Assembly: GCF_000971235.1 (NCBI RefSeq)
Contig: NZ_BBMB01000009.1
Location: forward strand, 1-64,000
Source: Demequina subtropica
GTDB lineage: Bacteria > Actinomycetota > Actinomycetes > Actinomycetales > Demequinaceae
DNA length: 64,000 nucleotides
Direction: 5' to 3'
The notes below the pieces were generated by a model. That model was given only the letters and a program-made list of their open reading frames with translations, was not told the DNA's origin and ran no database searches. Position numbers and translations under genes: made by a program. Positions 27,252 through 35,891 of the stretch are shown here, one piece after another. Position 1 is the first letter of the stretch. The number at the start of each line of letters is the position of its first letter.

Positions 27252-29627
27252 TCAGCTGCGCGCGCGCCACGCCTTCGACGAGGTCACGTTGAGCCCTCGG
27301 ATCAGCCGGTCGAGACCGGCAAGCGTGAGCTTGCCGCCGCTTCCCATCGCGACCATACGCAGCGGGGCCTCGCGGGTGGCGGCGTCGAACATCGCCATGG
27401 TGGTCGCATCGGCCTCCGACATGTCAAACGCCTTCTTCGCCTGCTGGAGCATCATGCCCGCGACCACGCGGCCGGTGGCGGTCTCCTTGAGGTCGGCGAC
27501 GGTCGAGTCGCGGTGGTAGGGGAGGGGGCCCTTCGCCTCCGGGATCTCGCGGCCGAGCATGAGCCGGAACTCGTTGTCGTTCGCGACGAAGACGGTGGGG
27601 CCATGCGCGGGCGAGACGGCCTCGCCGAACTCGACCTTGATCGTGCGGCGCGCGCGGATGTCGGTCGACGAGGCGCCGACCAGGACCTCGAAGGCACCGG
27701 GCTCGACGCGCCATTCCTGGGAGCGGACGTCCCAGACGGAGAAGGCGCGGCGATCTAGCTTGAGGGTCACCTTCTCCGAGCCTCCGGGCTCGAGGTGCAC
27801 CTTCGCGAAGCCCTTGAGCTCCTTCGCGGGGCGGTAGGCCGCGCATTCGGGGTCGCGCACGTAGACCTGCACCACCTCCGAGCCGGCGCGCGGCCCGACG
27901 TTGGTGACGGTGACCGTGACCGTGTAGCCCTCGCCGGACTTGCGGACGCTGAGGCCCGAGTAGTCGAAGGCCGTGTAGGTGAGGCCGTGGCCGAACGGGA
28001 AGCGCGCCGGGATACCCGCCGTGTCGTGGTACCGGTAGCCGACGAACAGGCCCTCGCGGTACTCGACCTGCTTGGGGTGGCGCGCGAAGTCCCGGTCCGC
28101 GGGGAGGTCGGCGGCGGAGATGGGGAAGGACTCGGCCAGGCGGCCGCCGGGCGCCGCGTCGCCGAGGAGCACGTCGGCGAGCGCAGAGCCGGAGGCCTGG
28201 CCGCCCAGGTAGGCCTCGACGAGCGCGGCGGGACGGTCGGCCCAGGGCAGCTCGACCGGCGAGCCGTTCTGGAGGGCGACGACGGTGCGGTCGTTGGCGT
28301 CGAGCGCGGCTGCGATCACCGCGGTGTGGCCGTCGGGAAGGCGGAGGTGGGGGCGGTCGAAGCCCTCGGACTCGTACGACTGGGGCAGCCCCGCGAGCAC
28401 GACGACCACATCGGCCTTGCGTGCGGCTTCGCGGACCTCGTCGAGCAGGACCTCCTCGGTCTCTCCGGTGGTGGCGTCGTAGCCCGGTGCGTAGTGGACC
28501 TCGGCGGCGTCGCCGACCGCGGTGCGCAGCGCGGAGAGGAACGTGTCCACCTGGGTCGGGTTCACGAGCGAGGACCCCGCACCCTGGTAGCGCGGCTTCT
28601 TCGCGAAGGCGCCGATGACGGCGATGCTGCCGGTGCGCTCGAGCGGGAGGATCCCGTCGTTCGTGAGGAGCACTGTTCCGGCGGTCGCCGCGCGGCGGGC
28701 CAGCTCGTGGTGGGCGTCGCGGTCGAACTCCGAGGTGCCTTCGGCCTCGCTCGCGCGGAGCGCCAGGTCGATCACGCGCGTGACGGCGAGGTCGAGCTCG
28801 GCAGTGGTGAGCAGGCCCTTCGCGTGGGCCTCCTTGACCTGGGCGTCCCAGGCGCCGCCGCTTCCGGGCATCTCGAGGTCGAGCCCCGCGCAGATCCCGA
28901 GCGCGCGGTCGGACACCGCGAACCAGTCCGACATCACCAGGCCGTCGAAGCCCCAGTCGTCGCGCAGCTTGTCGGTGAGGAGCTCACGGTTGATGTCGGC
29001 GTGCTCGCCGTTGATCTTGTTGTACGAGCACATCACGGTCCACGGGCTCGACTCCTTGACGGCGATCTCGAACCCGGTGAGGTACAGCTCGTTGAGCGTG
29101 CGGTCGTCGACCACCGAGTCGCACGACATGCGGAAGAACTCCTGGTTGTTCGCCGCGTAGTGCTTGAGGCATGCGCCGACGCCCTCGGACTGGATGCCGC
29201 GCACCAGGGCGGCCGCGAGCTTCCCGGAGACGAACGGGTCCTCGGAGAAGTACTCGAAGTTGCGCCCGCCGGCGGGGTGGCGCTTGATGTTGAGGCCGGG
29301 GCCCAGGAGCACTGCCACGTCGTTGGCGCGGGACTCGCGGCCGAGAGCGCTACCGACCTCCTCGACGAGCGCCGGGTCCCAGGTCGAACCGAGGGTCACG
29401 GCGGGCGGGAAGCAGGTGGCCGGCACGGACTCGTTGATGCCCAGGTGGTCGGTGCTCGCAGTCTGCTTGCGCACCCCGTGGGGCCCGTCCGTCAGCATGA
29501 TCGACGGCACCCCGTGCTCGTCGAGGGCCTCGGTGGTCCAGGCGTCCTTGCCGGACACCAGTCGGATCTTCTCGTCAGTTGTCAGGCGCGAGACGATCTG
29601 CTCGGCCCTCTCGTAGGTGGCGCGCAT
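27252..29627 (-). CDS. GH3 family beta-glucosidase
   Basis: The 791-residue protein has the GH3 N-terminal barrel with LTDGPHG, KHYAANNQE and the catalytic nucleophile in VMSDWF (D234), a GH3 C-terminal domain, and a fibronectin type III-like domain near residues 590-670. There is no signal peptide, so it hydrolyses imported oligosaccharides in the cytoplasm. AGAGGA precedes the ATG. It lies upstream of the BCCT gene on the same strand with a 123-bp gap. Confidence 0.92.
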   Translation of the reverse strand: MRATYERAEQIVSRLTTDEKIRLVSGKDAWTTEALDEHGVPSIMLTDGPHGVRKQTASTDHLGINESVPATCFPPAVTLGSTWDPALVEEVGSALGRESRANDVAVLLGPGLNIKRHPAGGRNFEYFSEDPFVSGKLAAALVRGIQSEGVGACLKHYAANNQEFFRMSCDSVVDDRTLNELYLTGFEIAVKESSPWTVMCSYNKINGEHADINRELLTDKLRDDWGFDGLVMSDWFAVSDRALGICAGLDLEMPGSGGAWDAQVKEAHAKGLLTTAELDLAVTRVIDLALRASEAEGTSEFDRDAHHELARRAATAGTVLLTNDGILPLERTGSIAVIGAFAKKPRYQGAGSSLVNPTQVDTFLSALRTAVGDAAEVHYAPGYDATTGETEEVLLDEVREAARKADVVVVLAGLPQSYESEGFDRPHLRLPDGHTAVIAAALDANDRTVVALQNGSPVELPWADRPAALVEAYLGGQASGSALADVLLGDAAPGGRLAESFPISAADLPADRDFARHPKQVEYREGLFVGYRYHDTAGIPARFPFGHGLTYTAFDYSGLSVRKSGEGYTVTVTVTNVGPRAGSEVVQVYVRDPECAAYRPAKELKGFAKVHLEPGGSEKVTLKLDRRAFSVWDVRSQEWRVEPGAFEVLVGASSTDIRARRTIKVEFGEAVSPAHGPTVFVANDNEFRLMLGREIPEAKGPLPYHRDSTVADLKETATGRVVAGMMLQQAKKAFDMSEADATTMAMFDAATREAPLRMVAMGSGGKLTLAGLDRLIRGLNVTSSKAWRARS

Positions 29628-29790
29628 CGTTTTCCTCTGTGGAGAAGGGGGACTGCTTCGTCGGTTCTTCCATCCTATCGACGGCCTGTGCTGGGACGAT
29701 GCAGGACGCGGGTCCCCCTTCCGGGTTCGGATCCGGCTTCTTCGGCCAGCTTCTGCTGGGACCTCTCCATCCCGGTTCCTCCGCTCTGCT

Positions 29791-29821
29791 GGCGCGCCCG
29801 CCGTCGTGCCGCGGGCGTGCC
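29791..29821 (-). terminator. Hairpin downstream of the DUF222-HNH gene
   Basis: GGCGCGCCCGC and GCGGGCGTGCC form an 11-bp stem with a 9-base loop. Within 29628-29866 I also see a GACGATGC copy (29695-29702) and a TAGGAT box (minus) that may be the GH3 promoter -10; no other gene is visible. Confidence 0.5.
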
Positions 29822-29866
29822 TGTGTGGCGCCCGCCGTGGGGGTGGGCGCCGTCGGGGCGTGGTGG

Positions 29867-31174
29867 TCAGTGGGGTGCGTGTTGGGGGAGGTCGAGGTGG
29901 AGTGCGGCTTTGCCGCCGGGTCTGGGGGCGCGAGCAGGGTCGATGGTGGCGGGTGGGGTGAACCAGACGTCGGTGGCGGTGGCGTGGACTTGCCAGCCGT
30001 CGTCGTGGATGCGGTGGTGACAGCGGGTGCATAGCAGCACGCCGTTGGACAGGTCGGAGCGGCCGCCGTGGGACCAGTGGCGGATGTGGTGGGCGTCGCA
30101 CCAGGACACGGGGGCGTGGCAGAACGCACACCCGCCGTCACGTTCGGCGAGCGCGATCCTCTGGGCGGGGGCGAAGAACCGTTTCGCATAGCCCACGTCC
30201 AGGGCTTGGGAGCCGGTGCCGAGGACGACGGGCAGGATCTGCATGTCCACGGCGAGGCGGCGGACGTCGCCGGGGCTGAGGGGCACGCCGATCGCGTCGC
30301 AGGAGCCGAGCCCGACGCCGGTGCGCAGCGCCTCCTCGTCGATGCGCACCACGACAGTCGTGGATACCCCGGAGCCGGGCGCGGTGCACCGCATCCCGTG
30401 ACGGGCGAGGTCCACGAGCGCGTCGACGCGCATCCGTCCGGCCTCGCCCGCATCGGCGGGACCGAGACCTTCGTCGCGGCGCTTGGCGAACCCCGCCGAG
30501 ACCTGTGCATCCAGCCAGGTCTTCACCACCGCACCCGACGCGGCATCGAGCCGGCCGGTGAGGTTCACCATCCCGTCGCTGGCTTCGGTGACGTTGAGGA
30601 AGCGCTCACGGCGTTGACGGTCCTGACGCTCCTGCCAGCGGTCCACGTCCCAGCGGGCGACCACGTCCGTGCAGGTCTTGCGCAAGTCGGCCAGCGACAG
30701 CCTCCGCGCGGCCGCCACGAGCTTGTTGGCCAGCGCATCGCCGGCGCCGGCGCACTGGTCCAGGGTCTCCACGATCAGGCGGGCCTGCGCCGTCGACAGC
30801 TCGCCGGCGAGCACCGCGGCCGCCACCGGCGCGGACCCTCGCCCCGCCCCGCCCTCACCGTCGGCGGTGAGAAGCGTGCCGGCCTCGATCGCGTCCCGGG
30901 CCTGACCACCCGTGCCGCCCTGACCTTGCGCGACCATCTGGTGCGCGTTCCGGTGCCCGTGCTTGCGCGCCATGCCCCCACCCTTCGCGCTGTCGGACCG
31001 GCGGGCGACCTCGGCAGCCACCGCAGCATGCGGCAGGGCGGCCAGGCGTGCGAACCGCGCCGTCATCTCCAGCACGGCCGCGAGCTCGGCTTCCGACAGC
31101 GCCCCCAGGTCGCGGTCCTCGAACGGCGCGAGCGCCTCACGCGCCGCGTCGATCACCTCTACCGGGAAGGTCAT
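29867..31174 (-). CDS. DUF222 protein with C-terminal HNH endonuclease domain
   Basis: The 435-residue protein has the DUF222 region (residues about 20-320) and an HNH motif at the C-terminus: CAFC, DAHHIRHWSHGG, LCTRCHH. This architecture is common and repeated in actinobacterial genomes (13E12-type family). The role is uncertain; mobile or repair functions have been suggested. The ATG at 31174 gives the usual N-terminus, but no ribosome site is evident. Confidence 0.85.
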   Translation of the reverse strand: MTFPVEVIDAAREALAPFEDRDLGALSEAELAAVLEMTARFARLAALPHAAVAAEVARRSDSAKGGGMARKHGHRNAHQMVAQGQGGTGGQARDAIEAGTLLTADGEGGAGRGSAPVAAAVLAGELSTAQARLIVETLDQCAGAGDALANKLVAAARRLSLADLRKTCTDVVARWDVDRWQERQDRQRRERFLNVTEASDGMVNLTGRLDAASGAVVKTWLDAQVSAGFAKRRDEGLGPADAGEAGRMRVDALVDLARHGMRCTAPGSGVSTTVVVRIDEEALRTGVGLGSCDAIGVPLSPGDVRRLAVDMQILPVVLGTGSQALDVGYAKRFFAPAQRIALAERDGGCAFCHAPVSWCDAHHIRHWSHGGRSDLSNGVLLCTRCHHRIHDDGWQVHATATDVWFTPPATIDPARAPRPGGKAALHLDLPQHAPH

Positions 31175-31320
31175 GACACCAGTCAACACGAGGGGTCTGA
31201 CACTCAAGCCCCGACATCCACCCTGGTAGATGTGGAAAAACGGCACCGGATTCCGGGCTGTGGACATCGCATCGGAGGTAAGCCGGCAGGCCCGGCTCCG
31301 GCCCCTTCCCGCGGATCGCA

Positions 31321-31326
31321 TACGCT
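31321..31326 (+). promoter_or_regulatory. Leaderless -10 box for the siderophore-interacting protein
   Basis: TACGCT lies 6 bases before the ATG at 31333. Confidence 0.45.
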
Positions 31327-31332
31327 CCCACC

Positions 31333-32142
31333 ATGCCCCGCCCCGAAGGTCAGCCGCGCCCCAGCAACCCCGACGGCCGCCCGAACCGGCCGCTCCGCAC
31401 CCTCGCGGTCGTGCGCACGGAGCGCCTCACCCCCGGCATGGTCCGCGTGATCCTCACGGGTCCGGACCTCGACGAGCTGCCCGAGCTCACCCTGACGGAC
31501 CACTACGTGAAGCTGAGGTTCGGCGACGTCACGCGCACGTACACGATCCGCTCGTTCGACCGCGAGGCCCGCGAGTTGGCGATCGACTTCGTGATCCACG
31601 GCGACGAAGGCCTCGCCGGCCCGTGGGCCGCCGCTGCGCAGCCGGGCGACACCGTCACCTTCGCGGGCCCGGGCGGCGGTTGGGCGCCGAGCCCGGACGC
31701 GGACGCCCACCTCCTCGTCGGTGACGAGTCGGCCCTGCCTGCGATCGCGGCCGCGCTCGACCGCCTCAAGGCCACGAGGGACGATGCGCGGGCGGACGTC
31801 TACCTCGAGGTCGCCGGCGCGGGGGAGCAGCAGGTGTTGCCGACCACCGCCGGCACCACCGTCACCTGGATCCATCGCGGCCCCGGCGACCGGTACGGGG
31901 AGGCCCTCACGCGCGCCGTGATCGAGGCCGTGCTGCCCGACGGCAGGCTCGAGGCCTTCGTCCACGGCAACGCGGACATGGTCAAGCCTCTGCGCCGCCA
32001 TTTGTTCACCATGTTGAGCATTCCCCGCGAGAACGTGTCGATCTCGGGCTACTGGCGCACCGGGATGAACGAGGACGGCTGGCAGTCCAGCAAGCGCGAG
32101 TTCAACGCGCAGATGGAGGCCGAGCAGGACGCGCGCGTCTGA
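31333..32142 (+). CDS. Siderophore-interacting protein (ferric reductase)
   Basis: The 269-residue flavoprotein has the FAD-binding RTYTIRSF motif near residue 62, the GDESALPAI nucleotide-binding segment, and the C-terminal SGYWRTGMNEDGW typical of the SIP/ViuB family. It releases iron from ferric siderophores in the cytoplasm using NAD(P)H. No siderophore transporter or synthesis gene is adjacent. Confidence 0.9.
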   Translation: MPRPEGQPRPSNPDGRPNRPLRTLAVVRTERLTPGMVRVILTGPDLDELPELTLTDHYVKLRFGDVTRTYTIRSFDREARELAIDFVIHGDEGLAGPWAAAAQPGDTVTFAGPGGGWAPSPDADAHLLVGDESALPAIAAALDRLKATRDDARADVYLEVAGAGEQQVLPTTAGTTVTWIHRGPGDRYGEALTRAVIEAVLPDGRLEAFVHGNADMVKPLRRHLFTMLSIPRENVSISGYWRTGMNEDGWQSSKREFNAQMEAEQDARV

Positions 32143-32157
32143 GCGGAGCCCGAGCGC

Positions 32158-32165
32158 GCATCGTC
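32158..32165 (-). repeat. Copy of the iterated GACGATGC motif
   Basis: It reads GGGACGATGCGCG on the minus strand, between the convergent SIP and aldo/keto reductase genes. Confidence 0.5.
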
Positions 32166-32169
32166 CCGT

Positions 32170-33018
32170 CTACATCTCCTCGTGCGTCTCGGGGTCGCCG
32201 TCGAAGAGTCGCCCGTCGGGGCGGCCGAGCGCCGTGATCGCCTCGACCTCCTCGGGAAGGAGGGTGAACGAGTCGACGGCGAGGTTCTCGGCCTGACGCG
32301 ACGGGGTCGCGGACTTGGGCAGCGGGAGCGAGCCGCGCTCGAGGTGCCACCGCAGGATCACCTGGGCCGGCGTGACCCCGAGGCGCGACGCGGCCGCCAC
32401 CACCACGGGCTCGGCGTAGGGCGCGTTGCGCTTGCCCAGCGGGCTCCACGCCTGGGTGACGATCCCCAGCTCGGCGTGCTTCGCGACCAGGGAGGTCTGG
32501 GGGAAGTAGGGGTGCAGCTCGACCTGGTTGATCGCGGGCACGACCCCCGAGTCGGCGATGACCTCGTCGAGCAGGCGCTCGTTGAAGTTGCTCACGCCGA
32601 TCGACCGCACCACCCCGCGCTCCCGCAGCTCGATGAGCGCGCGCCACGCCTCCTTGTACAGGCCCGCGGACGGGTTCGGCCAGTGGATGAGCATGACGTC
32701 GATGCGGTCGAGCCCGAGCCGCGCGAGCGACTCGTAGCCGGACGCGATCGCGCGGTCGAATGCGTGATGGCGTCCGGGCAGCTTGGTCTGCACGGTGACG
32801 TCGCCGCGCGAGGTCTTGCCCTTCGCGAGGTACTCGCGGGCGGCGAGCCCGACCACGCCCTCGTTCTCGTAGTTCACGGCCGAGTCGAGCAGGCGGTAGC
32901 CGGTCTTGAGCGCCGAGCGGACGGCGATCCGGCCCTCGTCCCCGACCAGGGGGTAGGTGCCGAAGCCGAGCGCCGGGATGGTGAAGCCGTCGTTGAGCGT
33001 CAGGGTGGGAAGGGTCAT
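32170..33018 (-). CDS. Aldo/keto reductase
   Basis: The 282-residue TIM-barrel enzyme has the family signatures around LLDSAVNYENE (catalytic Asp and Tyr), TKLPG (Lys) and MLIHWPNP (His), and the IGVSNF motif. It reduces carbonyls with NADPH; the closest pattern is the 2,5-diketo-gluconate reductase group. I chose the ATG at 33018, which has a TAGGGT leaderless box 7 bases upstream; a GTG at 33027 overlaps that box. Confidence 0.9.
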   Translation of the reverse strand: MTLPTLTLNDGFTIPALGFGTYPLVGDEGRIAVRSALKTGYRLLDSAVNYENEGVVGLAAREYLAKGKTSRGDVTVQTKLPGRHHAFDRAIASGYESLARLGLDRIDVMLIHWPNPSAGLYKEAWRALIELRERGVVRSIGVSNFNERLLDEVIADSGVVPAINQVELHPYFPQTSLVAKHAELGIVTQAWSPLGKRNAPYAEPVVVAAASRLGVTPAQVILRWHLERGSLPLPKSATPSRQAENLAVDSFTLLPEEVEAITALGRPDGRLFDGDPETHEEM

Positions 33019-33025
33019 GCCGTCC

Positions 33026-33031
33026 ACCCTA
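33026..33031 (-). promoter_or_regulatory. Leaderless -10 box for the aldo/keto reductase
   Basis: TAGGGT on the minus strand lies 7 bases before the ATG at 33018. Confidence 0.45.
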
Positions 33032-33048
33032 GCCAGGCCCTGCGCACG

Positions 33049-33056
33049 GACGATGC
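33049..33056 (+). repeat. Copy of the iterated GACGATGC motif
   Basis: CGGACGATGCGCGGG lies in the short divergent gap between the aldo/keto reductase and the RibD-like gene. Confidence 0.5.
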
Positions 33057-33094
33057 GCGGGTTACCTTGACCCAGGGGGAGGGAGGAAAATGCG

Positions 33095-33667
33095 ATGGGT
33101 CGCCTGATCTACGCGTTCAACTGCTCGCTCGACGGGTACATCAACGACGCCGCCGGCGCGTTCGACTGGTCCATGCCGGACGAGGAGCTCCACGACCACT
33201 TCATGCGTCTCGCATGGGACGCGCCGACCCTCCTCTACGGTCGCCGTATCTACGAGACGATGCGCGTCTGGGAGGACATGCGCGAGGACCCGGGCCAGCC
33301 GCGCGCCATGCGCGACTACGCCGAGGCGTGGTGCGCCGCCCAGAAGATCGTCTACTCGACCACGCTCGAGGATCCCGGCTACCCGCGCACCCGCGTCGAG
33401 CGGACCTTCGATCCCGCGGAGGTCGCCGCGCTCAAGGCGGCATCGCCGACCGACATGAGCATCGCCGGCGCCGAGCTGGCCTCGCACGCGCTGCGCGCCG
33501 GACTGGTCGACGAGCTCCAGCTCGCGATCGCGCCGGTCGTGGTCGGCGGCGGCACGCGCATGCTGCCGGATGGGCTGAGGCTGGACCTCGAGCTGGTCGA
33601 GCATCGGCGCTTCCCGCAGGGGGCGCTCCTGGTGAGGTACCTGGTCAAGGACCCCCAGGGCGGGTGA
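33095..33667 (+). CDS. RibD C-terminal/dihydrofolate-reductase-like protein
   Basis: The 190-residue protein begins MGRLIYAFNCSLDGYI, and has LLYGRRIYETM and the C-terminal APVVVGGGTRM, matching the RibD_C domain family of stand-alone reductases. It probably uses NADPH; the substrate is unknown. GGGAGGAAAA precedes the start; an ATG at 33090 is out of frame. Confidence 0.85.
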   Translation: MGRLIYAFNCSLDGYINDAAGAFDWSMPDEELHDHFMRLAWDAPTLLYGRRIYETMRVWEDMREDPGQPRAMRDYAEAWCAAQKIVYSTTLEDPGYPRTRVERTFDPAEVAALKAASPTDMSIAGAELASHALRAGLVDELQLAIAPVVVGGGTRMLPDGLRLDLELVEHRRFPQGALLVRYLVKDPQGG

Positions 33668-33673
33668 CGATGC
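33666..33673 (+). repeat. Copy of the iterated GACGATGC motif
   Basis: The motif overlaps the stop codon of the RibD-like gene (TGACGATGC). Confidence 0.45.
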
Positions 33674-33715
33674 GGCTCCCGCGCTCGGCGTACGAGCTTG
33701 CGACCGAGCCGGGGA

Positions 33716-34129
33716 TCAGCCGAGCGGGTCGATGCCCTCGGCGGAGGCCTCGGCCGTCACGGGCTTGAGCGTGAGCTGCCATGCGGCGCCCACCACCCAG
33801 GCGATGCCGCCGAACAGCGTGAGGTACAGGCCGATGGTCGCCGCGCCGTTCATGTCGACCAGGCCGATGAGCGCGGTGAGGATCGCGAGCACCAGGAGCG
33901 CGATCTGCGACGCGCGACCGGGGGTGCGCTCGGCGCCGAACAGGCCAGTCGTGACGGCGAACGTGATGCCTCCGCCGATCGCGAACACGAGCGTGATGAG
34001 GCCGTCGCCCTCGATGCCGATGGCGCTGATCCCGAAGATCGAGACCCACGGAAGGAACGCGGACAGGGCGACGACGACGATGGCGATGGCCGAGATCCGC
34101 TGGGGCGTGGTGAGACGTTCGATGCGCAT
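33716..34129 (-). CDS. Four-helix membrane protein of unknown function
   Basis: The 137-residue protein begins with a short basic segment and then shows four hydrophobic helices. I recognise no family motif. The ATG at 34129 sits 7 bases after a TACGTT leaderless box, and it is divergent to the sigma factor. Confidence 0.65.
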   Translation of the reverse strand: MRIERLTTPQRISAIAIVVVALSAFLPWVSIFGISAIGIEGDGLITLVFAIGGGITFAVTTGLFGAERTPGRASQIALLVLAILTALIGLVDMNGAATIGLYLTLFGGIAWVVGAAWQLTLKPVTAEASAEGIDPLG

Positions 34130-34136
34130 GTGTCGG

Positions 34137-34142
34137 AACGTA
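34137..34142 (-). promoter_or_regulatory. Leaderless -10 box for the membrane protein
   Basis: TACGTT on the minus strand lies 7 bases before the ATG at 34129. Confidence 0.45.
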
Positions 34143-34226
34143 TCGGCGGGTAGAAGGGGTGTCAACGGTCCGTGACGAGGGTCTCACCGGGCTCCGCACG
34201 GGCATCATGGGGGCATCCTGGCCGAG

Positions 34227-34234
34227 GACGATGC
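34227..34234 (+). repeat. Copy of the iterated GACGATGC motif
   Basis: AGGACGATGCGCGCC lies upstream of the sigma factor gene. Confidence 0.5.
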
Positions 34235-34296
34235 GCGCCCCCCAACCGATCGCGATGCGCGTGCGTCTTCGCTGGCATGAGCACCAAGGGGGGCAT

Positions 34297-34860
34297 ATGA
34301 GCGGCTGGCGGGAGACCCTCGACGTGCTGATGCGCGAGCGGGGGCGGGCGCTGTTCGGCTACGCGTACGTCCTGACGGGCAACCGCGAGCAGGCCGAGGA
34401 CCTCCTGCAGGATGCGCTGGTGCGCACGTTCCGCACGGGCCGGGCGCTGCGCAGCGTCGAGGCCGCGCACTCCTACGTCAAGCGGGCGATCGCCACGGCC
34501 TACATCGATGGCGGGCGGCGCGCGGCGGCTCGCCCGCGCACGGTCGGCGCGGACGCCGACGCGTCGAGGGGCCGCGATCTGCGGATGGTCGCTCCCGACC
34601 ATGGCGCGCGTGTGGACCAGGCGCTCGACCTGCACGCTGCGCTCCTGACGCTGTCGCCGCGGGAGCGTGCCTGCATCGTGCTCCGTCACCTCGACGAGCT
34701 CCCGCTGAGCGAGGTTGCGCACACGCTGGGACTGGCTCCCGGCACCGTCAAGCGTTACCTGCACGACGGCATCGTCAAGCTCCGCGCCGTCCTCCCCGAG
34801 GTCGACCTGGAGGACACCGAGACCGTGGCGGTCCACGCACGTGAGGGAGGATCACGATGA
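34297..34860 (+). CDS. ECF sigma factor, SigE/SACE group
   Basis: The 187-residue protein has sigma region 2 (ALFGYAYVLTGNREQAEDLL) and region 4 (LSPRERACIVLRH through APGTVKRYL). It should direct RNA polymerase to a small stress regulon. I chose the ATG at 34297, with AAGGGGGG 3-4 bases upstream. The stop overlaps the next gene as ATGA, so its partner is translated with it. Confidence 0.88.
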   Translation: MSGWRETLDVLMRERGRALFGYAYVLTGNREQAEDLLQDALVRTFRTGRALRSVEAAHSYVKRAIATAYIDGGRRAAARPRTVGADADASRGRDLRMVAPDHGARVDQALDLHAALLTLSPRERACIVLRHLDELPLSEVAHTLGLAPGTVKRYLHDGIVKLRAVLPEVDLEDTETVAVHAREGGSR

Positions 34861-35885
34861 CCGGCAGCACGAGCGACTCCCTGCACGACCTTCGCGCGCT
34901 CGCGGGAGCGCTGCTCGAGGACGATGCTCTCGTCGCCCGGCAGGTCGCCGTCGCGGCGCGCGTCGAGCGCCATCGCCGCGTCCGCGCGGTCGTGGCCGGC
35001 GCGACCGGGTTGGCCGTGGTGGGGGTGTTGGCCGTCGGGGCGATCCTGTGGCCCTCGCCCGAGACGCTCGCTCCGGCGCCGGCCGGCACCCCGGCGCCGT
35101 CCGCATCGACCAGCGCCGACGCCGCGACCGACGTATGCGACGAGCTCGTCGAGATCTCCGGCAAGCCCATCGGCAACATCGGCGGGATCGAGCACGAGTG
35201 GAACGGCATGCCGGACGCGCCGTGCGAGGACTGGCCCGCGCGCGTGCTCGCGCATCCGAACACGGTGGTGATCAACACGAGCGACGGCACCATGCTTCAG
35301 CTGGACTACCGGATCGAGAGCGACGATATCGACGCCTACCGCGACCTGGGCCCGGACTTCCTCGTCCCCTTCCCTGACCCTTCCTGGCCGGTGGACAAGC
35401 TCATCACCATCGACACCGCGACCGGGGTCATCGTGGACGTGATGGCCATCCCGGAGGGCGCCGAGACGTTCGGACTGGACGCGGATGTCCCGTCGAGCCC
35501 GTCGGACCAGGTGGAGGCGGTGCTCGACGCGTTCGCGCATCCGGCGGGCCTGACCCCGCTCGCGGGCGGATGGACGCTGCTCGACGGCGGGGTCACCACC
35601 GCGGGCGCGTACGCCCCCGCACTGGTCTACCTGACGACCGAGACCTACGTGACGTGGACCACGGATCCCGAGACCACGCCGGAGTCGTACTACAGCGCCA
35701 CCCTGTGGCCTGAGCGCAAGATGCCTGACGAGCACGGCGACGGCAGCGCGGTGCAGTGCGCCGTGGGCGATGCCTTCCTGGTGGTCGTCAGGCATCCGGA
35801 GGGCGATGCGGACGCGGCGGCGATGCAGGAGGCGCTGGTCGAGGCTCTGCGAGGGGTCACCGGCCTCACGCTCGACGGCTGCTGA
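34857..35885 (+). CDS. Membrane protein partnered with the sigma factor
   Basis: The 342-residue protein has a cytoplasmic N-terminal segment of about 45 residues, one membrane helix (residues about 46-66), a Pro/Ala/Ser linker and a large acidic extracellular domain. The ATGA overlap with the sigma gene suggests an anti-sigma or sensor role. No zinc-binding ZAS motif (HxxxCxxC) is visible, so its mode of action is unknown. Confidence 0.7.
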   Translation: MTGSTSDSLHDLRALAGALLEDDALVARQVAVAARVERHRRVRAVVAGATGLAVVGVLAVGAILWPSPETLAPAPAGTPAPSASTSADAATDVCDELVEISGKPIGNIGGIEHEWNGMPDAPCEDWPARVLAHPNTVVINTSDGTMLQLDYRIESDDIDAYRDLGPDFLVPFPDPSWPVDKLITIDTATGVIVDVMAIPEGAETFGLDADVPSSPSDQVEAVLDAFAHPAGLTPLAGGWTLLDGGVTTAGAYAPALVYLTTETYVTWTTDPETTPESYYSATLWPERKMPDEHGDGSAVQCAVGDAFLVVVRHPEGDADAAAMQEALVEALRGVTGLTLDGC

Positions 35886-35891
35886 GCCGAT

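Noticed and set aside
29337-29355. AGAGCGCT inside the beta-glucosidase gene
   Set aside because: It matches only the core of the LacI-type box and is about 290 bases inside the coding region.
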